Assembly: GCF_020171745.1 (NCBI RefSeq)
Contig: NZ_JAIVAH010000007.1
Coordinates: 186,001-250,000, forward strand
Direction: 5' to 3'
Length of the DNA: 64,000 bases
From: Prescottella equi
Lineage (GTDB): Bacteria; Actinomycetota; Actinomycetes; Mycobacteriales; Mycobacteriaceae
Numbering within the stretch: position 1 is the first letter of the stretch; each line of letters begins with the position of its first letter. This document shows positions 8,929 through 15,697 of the stretch, in pieces. The translations under genes and the position numbers were made by a program. The notes beneath the pieces were generated by a model. That model saw nothing but the letters and a program-made list of their open reading frames with translations, was not told where the DNA came from and did not search any database.

Positions 8929-10086
8929 CTACAGCCAGCCGCGCTTCTTGAAGATCCGGTAGAGGCTGAAACAGGTGAGGAACATCAGCATCAGTGCGAA
9001 CGGGTAGCCGCCGGCCCAGTGCAGCTCGGGGATGTTGTCGAAGTTCATGCCGTACACGGTGCCGATCAGCGTGGGCGCGAACAGGATTGCCGCCCACGAC
9101 GAGATCTTCTTGATCTCCTCGTTCTGCGCGTAGCTGGCCTGCGTGAGGTTACGCATCTCCTCGTTCTGCGCCTGCGAGACCAGCGTCGCGTTGACGGTGA
9201 GCATGCTGGCGAGCAGTTCCCGGAATCCGTCCACCCGCTCGACGACCGTCGTGGCGTGGTCGGTGACGTCGCGCAGGTACTTCTGCAGTTCCTCGTCGGT
9301 CTGGTACTTGTCGAAGCCCGCCGACAGCGCCCGGAGCATGCCGAGCAGCGGCTTGGTGGCGCGCTGGAACTCGATGACCTCGCGCGAGAGCTCGTAGATG
9401 CGCCGCGACACCATCGGATCGCCGCTGAAGATCTCGGTCTCGATCTCGTCGATGTCGTTCTGCAGGCCCGCGACGACCGGCGCGTACCCGTCGACGACGG
9501 CGTCGAGGATCGCGTAGAGCACGGCCTCGGGACCGAGCTTCAGGAGTTCGGGATCGCTCTCCATACGGTGCCGAACGTTCGACAGGTCCGGCGACTCGCT
9601 GTGCCGGACGGTGAGCACGAACGTGGGGCCGCAGAAGATGTGCAGCTCGCCGAAGTCGACGCTCTCCGACTCGTCGAGGTAGCGGGCAGCGCGGAGCACG
9701 ACGAACAGCGTGTCGCCGTACCGCTCGAGCTTGGGGCGCTGATGCGCGACGATCGCATCCTCGACCGCGAGCTCGTGCAGGTCGAATTGCTTTGCCGCCG
9801 CGTACAATTGCGCGTCGTCCGGACGGTACAGTCCGATCCAGGCCATCGACGACGCGTCCGGCAGACTCGCGAGCGCCTCGGCGAGGGTCGACGGCGAGGC
9901 GATGCGCCGGCCGTCGCGGTACACCGCACTGTTGACGACACTCGACTCGACCGCACGCTGCTGCTGAGCGGCCGGCGTCTGGCCCGGGTGGCGCGGAGCC
10001 ATCGAATGCTCGGGCGAGACGGTGTCGTCGGCGGTACCGGCGGCACGCCGAGGAAGGATCGAGCGGTTGGGACGCTTGTCACGCAT
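8929..10086 (-). CDS. corA: CorA family Mg2+/Co2+ channel
   Basis: A 385-aa CorA protein. The long cytoplasmic N-terminal domain is followed by two C-terminal membrane helices. The family signature YGMNFDNIPE sits at the end of the first helix, and the second helix (FALMLMFLTCFSLYRIF) leads to a basic tail KKRGWL. It imports Mg2+ as a pentamer. I used the ATG at 10086; a GTG three codons earlier is possible, and neither has a strong ribosome site. The 235-nt leader holds a nine-codon ORF and strong hairpins, described separately, so leader-controlled expression is likely. Confidence 0.92.
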   Translation of the reverse strand: MRDKRPNRSILPRRAAGTADDTVSPEHSMAPRHPGQTPAAQQQRAVESSVVNSAVYRDGRRIASPSTLAEALASLPDASSMAWIGLYRPDDAQLYAAAKQFDLHELAVEDAIVAHQRPKLERYGDTLFVVLRAARYLDESESVDFGELHIFCGPTFVLTVRHSESPDLSNVRHRMESDPELLKLGPEAVLYAILDAVVDGYAPVVAGLQNDIDEIETEIFSGDPMVSRRIYELSREVIEFQRATKPLLGMLRALSAGFDKYQTDEELQKYLRDVTDHATTVVERVDGFRELLASMLTVNATLVSQAQNEEMRNLTQASYAQNEEIKKISSWAAILFAPTLIGTVYGMNFDNIPELHWAGGYPFALMLMFLTCFSLYRIFKKRGWL

Positions 10087-10155
10087 GGCGAACACGGCTT
10101 TCGGGAAGGTCCGCGGCGGCGCCGTCGGTCACGGCGGCAGCAGACACCAGTCGAA

Positions 10156-10236
10156 CGCCACCCGATCGGATGGCGTGGATTGCCTGAGTTTCAGCTGGTA
10201 CTCGGAGGTTGGCTACTCATGACTAGCCCCACCTCC
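10156..10236 (-). promoter_or_regulatory. Structured corA leader with two hairpins
   Basis: Hairpin one pairs 10204-10209 with 10231-10236 (GGAGGT/ACCTCC) and, inside it, 10211-10215 with 10224-10228 (GGCTA/TAGCC). It would bury the AGGAGGT ribosome site of the nine-codon leader ORF. Hairpin two is CGCCA (10156-10160) with TGGCG (10171-10175), closer to corA. It does not match my memory of the M-box consensus. A switch role is inferred from structure and position. Confidence 0.55.
10191..10220 (-). CDS. Nine-codon leader ORF before corA
   Basis: ATG-initiated ORF encoding MSSQPPSTS, with an AGGAGGT ribosome site (10231-10237) ten bases before the ATG. Both the ribosome site and the start codon sit in the strong leader hairpin. 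The adjacent Pro codons recall Mg2+-sensing leader ORFs, where low Mg2+ hinders translation of Pro-rich stretches. That parallel is inference. The stop lies 104 nt before the corA ATG. Confidence 0.5.
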   Translation of the reverse strand: MSSQPPSTS

Positions 10237-10330
10237 TCTTTCCTCGAAATCCCGCGACCGCACGCGGGCAAGGTTCGACACGAACGACGACACCCTACTC
10301 CGCCACCGACGACGGCGACAACCGCCGCGA

Positions 10331-10858
10331 TCAGCCGATGCGTTCCATCTCCGACAGGTAGCGTGCGGCATTCGCGACGTACGTCGCCACGCCACGTCGA
10401 ATTCCATCCGCGAACTCGTCCGGATTCGGATGCGGCGCAACGGTTGCCGGCGCACCGAGCACACGCGAACGCGGCGGGACGACGGTCCCCTCGGTGAGGA
10501 GCGCGGCCGCACCGACGAGGCTGCCTGTGCCCACCACCACTCGCTGCAGGCACGTCGACATCGATCCGATGAGGCATCCGTCCTCGACGACCGCACCCTC
10601 GAGGTGCGCGTTGTGCCCGACGACGCACCCCGCGCCGATCACCGTCGGCCAGGCCGCCGACGTGTGCAGCACGGTGCCGTCCTGGATGGACGTGCGCGCG
10701 CCCACGCTGATCGTCCCGTAGTCGGCCCGCAGCACCGCCGACGGCCAGATCGAGGCCTCGGCGCCGACGGTCACCGCGCCGACGACAACCGCCTCGGGGT
10801 GCACGAACGCGGTCGGGTGGACGTCGGGCACCAGGTCGCCGAGCCGGTAGATTGCCAC
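10331..10858 (-). CDS. Gamma-carbonic anhydrase/hexapeptide-repeat protein
   Basis: This 175-aa left-handed beta-helix protein has repeated hexapeptides (VVVGAVTVGAEASIWPSAV, ADYGTISVGARTSIQDG). The zinc-ligand pattern of gamma-carbonic anhydrases is present: His in GTVLHTS and two His in VVGHNAHLEG. The family includes PaaY-type thioesterases and true carbonic anhydrases, so the exact activity is open. I chose the GTG at 10858. It lies 43 nt after the GntR gene on the same strand and may share its transcript. Confidence 0.82.
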   Translation of the reverse strand: MAIYRLGDLVPDVHPTAFVHPEAVVVGAVTVGAEASIWPSAVLRADYGTISVGARTSIQDGTVLHTSAAWPTVIGAGCVVGHNAHLEGAVVEDGCLIGSMSTCLQRVVVGTGSLVGAAALLTEGTVVPPRSRVLGAPATVAPHPNPDEFADGIRRGVATYVANAARYLSEMERIG

Positions 10859-10901
10859 GTGGAGAACGCCTTTCGAACGGGAAATGTACTTCTCGAGATT
10901 T

Positions 10902-11609
10902 CTACCCGGCGTCCGTCGAGCCCTCGCCATCAGCCTGGCGTTCGTGCACCCCGGCGACGAACAGGTCCAGATGACCACACGTGCCGCGCATGGCGAGCGA
11001 CTCGTCGCCCTGCACGATCCCGTCGACGACGTTCTGATGATGCCCGGCCCCGAGTTCGGGTTCGTGGACGCCCTCGGTGAAGTCGTAGGTGGCGCGCAGC
11101 GGCTCCGAGATTCCGGCGAACAGTTCGTCGAGGACCGGATTGTGGGCTGCGGCGACGACCGCGACATGGAATGCGAGATCGGCGTCGGCGAACGCGGCGC
11201 CGTCCCCGCTGCGGCCGGTCTCGTTCCGTAGATCGAGTGCCTCGCGCAGACGCCGCATGTCGTCGTCGGTGCGGCGGGCGCACGCGAGCCGCACCGCCTC
11301 GAGTTCGAGGGCCCGCCGGACCTCGTAGACGTGGAGCATCTCCGAGACCGCGACCTGACGGGTGAGGAGCCCGCCGATGTCGGTGCGAGCGCACACGTAC
11401 GTCCCGTCCCCTCGGCGGATCTCCAGGATCCCGGTGGAGGTGAGGCACTTGATCGCTTCGCGGAGGGTGTTGCGACCCACGCCGAGCAGCTCGGTCAGCT
11501 CGGGCTCGGTGGGAATCCGTTCGCCGATCGGCCAGTCTCCCGACGCGATCCGGACGCGCATCCAGTCCAGCGCCTGCTGGTAAGCCGATTCCCTCTGCAC
11601 AACCGTCAC
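10902..11609 (-). CDS. GntR-family regulator, FadR/FCD subfamily
   Basis: A 235-aa regulator. The N-terminal winged helix is IPTEPELTELLGVGRNTLRE, and the C-terminal FCD domain carries the usual metal-site pattern: DLAFHVAVVAAAHN, then GHHQNVVDG and CGHLDLF. FCD regulators respond to small organic acids. The GTG at 11609 is used because the reading frame upstream has no plausible start within the promoter. It is divergent from the MFS gene, and the 72-bp gap holds a palindromic operator. Confidence 0.88.
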   Translation of the reverse strand: MTVVQRESAYQQALDWMRVRIASGDWPIGERIPTEPELTELLGVGRNTLREAIKCLTSTGILEIRRGDGTYVCARTDIGGLLTRQVAVSEMLHVYEVRRALELEAVRLACARRTDDDMRRLREALDLRNETGRSGDGAAFADADLAFHVAVVAAAHNPVLDELFAGISEPLRATYDFTEGVHEPELGAGHHQNVVDGIVQGDESLAMRGTCGHLDLFVAGVHERQADGEGSTDAG

Positions 11610-11648
11610 CGGTTCATCCTCACACGAGTCGCCGCCCGCCCTCACCCA

Positions 11649-11681
11649 GAATACATGGGACGTCCTACGTAGGATGTATTC
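11649..11681. promoter_or_regulatory. Palindromic operator between GntR and MFS genes
   Basis: GAATACAT (11649-11656) and ATGTATTC (11674-11681) form an inverted repeat around a perfect inner palindrome CCTACGTAGG (11664-11673). It ends directly against the MFS start codon. The position suits autoregulation plus repression of the pump by the neighbouring FCD regulator. Confidence 0.65.
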
Positions 11682-12956
11682 GTGCCGACGACTTCCGTAC
11701 GCTCCAGGACCGACCCACAGAACTCCGCCGACCGCGTACCTCGCTGGCCGGCGCGCCACTTCCACGGCATCGGGTACGTCCTGGCGATCCTGCTGGTGGG
11801 CGCGAACATGCCCACCGCGCTCTACGGCATCTACCGTGCAGACTTCGGATTCAGCCCCGTCACCCAGACGGTGATCTTCGCGGTGTACGCCGCCGCACTC
11901 GTTCCTGCGCTCTTCCTCTTCGGACCGCTGTCGGACCGGGTGGGGCGGCGCCCGGTCCTGGTGACAGCCCTCGTCGTGGGGCTCGCCGGGGCCGCCGTGC
12001 TCACGGTTGCCGACGCGACCGCCTGGCTCGTCGTGGGGCGCGTCCTCCAGGGAGTGTCGGTGGGCGCCTGCTCGGCCGCCGGAGCGGCGGCCCTGCTCGA
12101 TCACGTACCGGCGCGCGACACCGTGCGCGCCGCCCGCGCGGCGAGTGCGAGCACCGCGGCGGGTGCGGCACTCGGCCCGCTCCTCGCGGGCGCAGTCGCC
12201 GAGTACCTCCCCCACTCCACCGTGCTGCCGTACGTTCTCTTCGCCGTGGCTCTCGTCCCGGGCGTCGTCGCCCTCGTGGCCCTCCCGAAAGCGGCCGAGT
12301 CGGAACGCCGCGGACGGACCGACGGCACCCCGCGTCGCCTCGTCGAGGTACCGCGCCTTCCGCGCGAGATCCGGTCGGTGTTCGTCCTGGCAACGCTTCC
12401 GGCCGCGATCGCCTGGGCCACGGTGGGACTGTTCCAGTCGGTCGTGCCGTCCTGGATCGCGGAACTGCTCGGTGTCTCCAACCTCCTGGTGGGCGCGGCG
12501 GCCGCCGCGCTCGTGATGGGGTGTTCTGTGCTGTCGCAGCTGAGCATGCGTGGCATCGATCCGCTTGTCGCGCAACGCATCGGACTCGGGGTGATGTTCG
12601 CCGGGACGGTGGGACTGTTCGTCGTCGACCGCATTCCGAGCCTGCCGTTGCTCTTCGTCGTGACGGTGGCGGTGGGCATCGGGCACGGCTGGGCCTTCGC
12701 GGGCGGCATGCAGCGGGTGGGTGCGGCCGTCGCGGTGCAGGCCCCGGAGTCGAGCGGAGCCGTGCTGGCCGCCTTCTTCACCGTCACGTACATCGGCCTG
12801 GGCGTGCCGGCGATCGCGGCCGGGCTCCTCGTGACGTATCAGGGAACCGCGACAGCGGTTGCGGAGTTCTCGGTGGCCGCAGCGATTCTGTGCCTGATCA
12901 CGTTGGTCCTGAACATGATCCGCCGATCCGAGCCGGCGGGACAGGCTACGGAATGA
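11682..12956 (+). CDS. MFS transporter, 12-TM drug/metabolite efflux type
   Basis: A 424-aa major facilitator with about 12 hydrophobic segments. Motif A follows helix 2 (GPLSDRVGRRPVLV) and a motif-C-like stretch lies in helix 5 (AAGAALGPLLAGAVAEYLP). It starts with GTG immediately after the operator palindrome, so the transcript is probably nearly leaderless. Substrate unknown. Its last 11 bases overlap the convergent LuxR-type gene. Confidence 0.85.
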   Translation: MPTTSVRSRTDPQNSADRVPRWPARHFHGIGYVLAILLVGANMPTALYGIYRADFGFSPVTQTVIFAVYAAALVPALFLFGPLSDRVGRRPVLVTALVVGLAGAAVLTVADATAWLVVGRVLQGVSVGACSAAGAAALLDHVPARDTVRAARAASASTAAGAALGPLLAGAVAEYLPHSTVLPYVLFAVALVPGVVALVALPKAAESERRGRTDGTPRRLVEVPRLPREIRSVFVLATLPAAIAWATVGLFQSVVPSWIAELLGVSNLLVGAAAAALVMGCSVLSQLSMRGIDPLVAQRIGLGVMFAGTVGLFVVDRIPSLPLLFVVTVAVGIGHGWAFAGGMQRVGAAVAVQAPESSGAVLAAFFTVTYIGLGVPAIAAGLLVTYQGTATAVAEFSVAAAILCLITLVLNMIRRSEPAGQATE

Positions 12957-13797
12957 GCCCCTGCCGCCGCGCCTCGACGACCGCCTCGTGCCGGCTGCGG
13001 ACCTCGAGCTTGGTCATGATGTTGCGCATGTAGCTCTTGATCGTGTCGAGCCGTAGGCCCAGCCGCTCGGCGATCTCCGCGTTGCGGCAGCCGAGCGCGA
13101 CGTGCACGAGCACCTCGAACTCACGGGCGGACAGTGCGATCTTGGCCGGCACCGACGGCCCGGTGGTCAGCCCACGCAGCTTCTGCTCGACGGCCTCCAC
13201 CTCGGCCGTCAGGGCTGCGTCGTCCAGCCGATCGGCGATCGAGCGCAACGCCAGGTAGCTCTCGGCGATCCCCTCCGACACCCTCGGGTCCCGGTGCCCC
13301 GCCGACTCGGCGCGCCCGTTTTCGATCATCACGATCCGGCGGTCCACCTCGTCCCGGACCTCGATCTCGTGCGCGAGCTTGTGCGCGGACCGCATGACGG
13401 CCTCGGCGACGACGTCCCCGATGGGGAGGTTGGCCCGCAGGCCGCCGTACACCGCGGCCCGGGTCTTCCCGCGCACCACGACGGGGGCGGCGAGCAGCGA
13501 CTCGATTCCCTCGCTCGCCACCTCGTGGTCGTAGTCGTGCGTGATGTGCCGCGAATGCGCGTAGTCCTGGACGGCACCGGGACGCTGCTCGGCCATGACC
13601 CGACCACCCAGTCCGCATTCGGTGTCGATCGTCAGGTCTCGCAGCATCGCACCGCGCGTCCCGACGAACCCCGACAGCCGCAGGCTGCGCCCGTCGACCG
13701 TTCCCCCGAACAGCACCGGCAGCGACGTGCTGGTGCGCAGGTACCGGAGTTCGGCGCGGATCGCGTCCTCGTCGCTCGGTCGCAGGGTGTCGGTCAT
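12946..13797 (-). CDS. GAF-like sensor with LuxR-type HTH
   Basis: This protein (283 aa from the chosen start) has an N-terminal GAF-like region (about residues 30-150: ECGLGGRVMAEQRPGAVQDY, then GIESLLAAPVVVRGKTRAAVYG) and a C-terminal LuxR/FixJ helix-turn-helix (LSAREFEVLVHVALGCRNAE, then LDTIKSYMRNIMTKLEVRSR). A ligand- or stress-responsive regulator is the usual role for this layout. The ATG at 13797 is chosen; an in-frame start further upstream exists. It is divergent from the acyl-CoA ligase, 147 bp away, and may regulate it. Confidence 0.82.
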   Translation of the reverse strand: MTDTLRPSDEDAIRAELRYLRTSTSLPVLFGGTVDGRSLRLSGFVGTRGAMLRDLTIDTECGLGGRVMAEQRPGAVQDYAHSRHITHDYDHEVASEGIESLLAAPVVVRGKTRAAVYGGLRANLPIGDVVAEAVMRSAHKLAHEIEVRDEVDRRIVMIENGRAESAGHRDPRVSEGIAESYLALRSIADRLDDAALTAEVEAVEQKLRGLTTGPSVPAKIALSAREFEVLVHVALGCRNAEIAERLGLRLDTIKSYMRNIMTKLEVRSRHEAVVEARRQGLIP

Positions 13798-13944
13798 CTG
13801 TTCGTTCGGCACACTCTCGCTCGATCGGCGCGGGCACCCACCGCGGATACCCACTTTCGAGGGTAGCGGCCGGTGGACCACCGCCCTTAGCGTCGCCCCG
13901 ACGGTTTGTAACGCCCGTCACGTGCAATCACCACGGAGGTACTC

Positions 13945-15549
13945 GTGTCCGAACTGTCCGCTTCGGCGAACCACACCCCGCTCAGTCCGCTGCGCTTCCT
14001 GGACCGCTCGGCCACGGTGTTCCCAGACAAGACCGCGATCGTCCACGGGGACCGGAGCTACACCTACCGCGAGTTCGCCGACGAGTCCGCTCGGCTGGCC
14101 CGCGTGCTGCGCTCGCGCATCGAACCCGGCGACCGTGTCGCGTACCTGTCGCCCAACACCCCCGAGATGCTCATCGCGCACTTCGCCGTACCGCTGGCCG
14201 GCGGCGTGCTGGTGGCGCTCAACTCGCGCCTGGCCGGGGCCGAGCTCGAGTACATCCTCGACCACGCGGGCGTGAAGATCCTCTTCGTGGACTCCGAGCT
14301 GGTGGGCTCGGTGCGCACCGCGCGGGAGAACGTCGGCAGCGTTGCGGAGATCGTCGAGATACCGGACTCGACGATCCTGTACCCCGACGTCCCCGCCGGT
14401 GTGGTGACGGCGCAGTACGACGAGTTCGTCGGCAGCCGCGACGGCCTGACCGACGAGCCGCTGCACTGGGGCGTCGAGGACGAGCAGCAGGTCATATCGA
14501 TCAACTACACGTCCGGCACCACCGGTAAGCCCAAGGGCGTCATGTACACCCATCGCGGCGCGTACCTGAACTCGCTGGGCGTGACGTTCCACAACGGGTT
14601 CGACGGCAACACCAAGTACCTGTGGACGCTGCCGATGTTCCACTGCAACGGCTGGTGCACGCCGTGGGCCGTCACGCAGGCCGCCGGTACCCACGTGTGT
14701 CTGCGGGCGGTGCGCGCCGACGCCATCTGGGACGCGATCGACGATCTCGGCATCACGAATCTGTGCGGCGCACCGGCGGTGTGCACCACGATCGCGGGTG
14801 CCGATCGCGCCCATCCGGTTCCGTCGCTGCGGATCACCAACGGCGGCGCACCCCCGGCGCCGACCACCATTGCCCAGCTCGAGGCGCTCGGCATGAGCTT
14901 CGTCCACGTGTACGGACTCACCGAGGTCTACGGGCCGTACACGATCTGCGAGTACCAGAAGGCCTGGGACGACTGCTCTCCCGAGGAGCGCGCCGCGCTG
15001 GTGTCCCGTCAGGGCGTCGGCATGGTGCAGGCCGAGAACGCGCGCGTCGTGGACGAGAACATGGTGGACGTGCCGGCCGACGGCGAGACGATGGGCGAGA
15101 TCGTCCTGCGCGGCAACAACGTGATGCTCGGCTACTTCCGCGACGCCGACGCCACCGCGGAGGCCTTCGCGGGCGGCTGGTTCCACACCGGTGACCTCGG
15201 CGTCATGCACCCCGACGGCTACATCCAGCTCAAGGACCGTGCCAAGGACATCGTCATCTCGGGCGGCGAGAACATCTCGACCGTCGAGGTGGAGCAGGCG
15301 ATCATGTCGCATCCGGCGGTGCTCGACGTCGCGGTCGTCGGTGTGCCGCACGAGAAGTGGGGCGAGCGCCCCAAGGCGTTCGTCATCCTCAAGAAGGGCG
15401 CCACCGCGACCGCCGACGAGATCATCAAGCACACGCGGAGCAAGATCGCGCGCTTCAAGGTGCCCGAGGAGATCGTGTTCCCGCTCGACCTGCCGCGCAC
15501 CCCGACCGGCAAGGTGCTCAAGTTCGAGTTGCGCGCAATGCAGAACTGA
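13945..15549 (+). CDS. Acyl-CoA synthetase (FadD/AMP-binding family)
   Basis: A 534-aa adenylate-forming enzyme. The P-loop is INYTSGTTGKPKGVMYTH and motif A5 is VYGLTEVYGPYT. Then come GWFHTGDLGVMHPDGYIQ with hinge KDRAKD, and a C-terminal catalytic Lys in PRTPTGKVLKFELR. It activates a fatty or other carboxylic acid to its CoA ester. It resembles medium/short-chain FadD enzymes rather than an NRPS A domain, as no carrier domain follows. The GTG start is preceded by GGAGG (13936-13940). A strong terminator follows 6 nt after the stop. Confidence 0.9.
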   Translation: MSELSASANHTPLSPLRFLDRSATVFPDKTAIVHGDRSYTYREFADESARLARVLRSRIEPGDRVAYLSPNTPEMLIAHFAVPLAGGVLVALNSRLAGAELEYILDHAGVKILFVDSELVGSVRTARENVGSVAEIVEIPDSTILYPDVPAGVVTAQYDEFVGSRDGLTDEPLHWGVEDEQQVISINYTSGTTGKPKGVMYTHRGAYLNSLGVTFHNGFDGNTKYLWTLPMFHCNGWCTPWAVTQAAGTHVCLRAVRADAIWDAIDDLGITNLCGAPAVCTTIAGADRAHPVPSLRITNGGAPPAPTTIAQLEALGMSFVHVYGLTEVYGPYTICEYQKAWDDCSPEERAALVSRQGVGMVQAENARVVDENMVDVPADGETMGEIVLRGNNVMLGYFRDADATAEAFAGGWFHTGDLGVMHPDGYIQLKDRAKDIVISGGENISTVEVEQAIMSHPAVLDVAVVGVPHEKWGERPKAFVILKKGATATADEIIKHTRSKIARFKVPEEIVFPLDLPRTPTGKVLKFELRAMQN

Positions 15550-15555
15550 GACGCG

Positions 15556-15588
15556 GGGTGCCCCGCCGGTTGTTCCGGCGGGGCACCC
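15556..15588 (+). terminator. Strong terminator after the acyl-CoA synthetase
   Basis: Perfect 14-bp stem (GGGTGCCCCGCCGG at 15556-15569, complement at 15575-15588) with loop TTGTT. It starts six nt after the stop codon and has no long U tract. Confidence 0.75.
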
Positions 15589-15630
15589 ATCGCGCTCGAC
15601 GCAGAACTAGGTTCGCGGCGATTCGAGTTT

Positions 15631-15668
15631 TGTACAAAACCGAGCGATCTGTACAAAACTGAGCGATT
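15631..15668. repeat. Two tandem 19-bp repeats with an AT-rich palindrome
   Basis: TGTACAAAACCGAGCGATC (15631-15649) is followed directly by TGTACAAAACTGAGCGATT (15650-15668). The first copy is part of a perfect palindrome GTTTTGTACAAAAC (15627-15640). A degenerate third unit may start at CGTACC. The repeats sit in the convergent gap between the acyl-CoA synthetase and fadE stops, where promoter operators are not expected. Function unknown. Confidence 0.7.
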
Positions 15669-15697
15669 CGTACCTTTCCGCCTAGACCCGGTCGGTC

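Noticed and set aside
10096-10330. M-box (ykoK) Mg2+ riboswitch before corA
   Set aside because: The leader is structured, but I could not find the conserved M-box core. It is reported instead as an uncharacterised leader with a short ORF.
11610-12686. Upstream extension of the GntR regulator frame
   Set aside because: It runs antisense through the MFS gene and carries low-complexity Arg/His-rich sequence without motifs.
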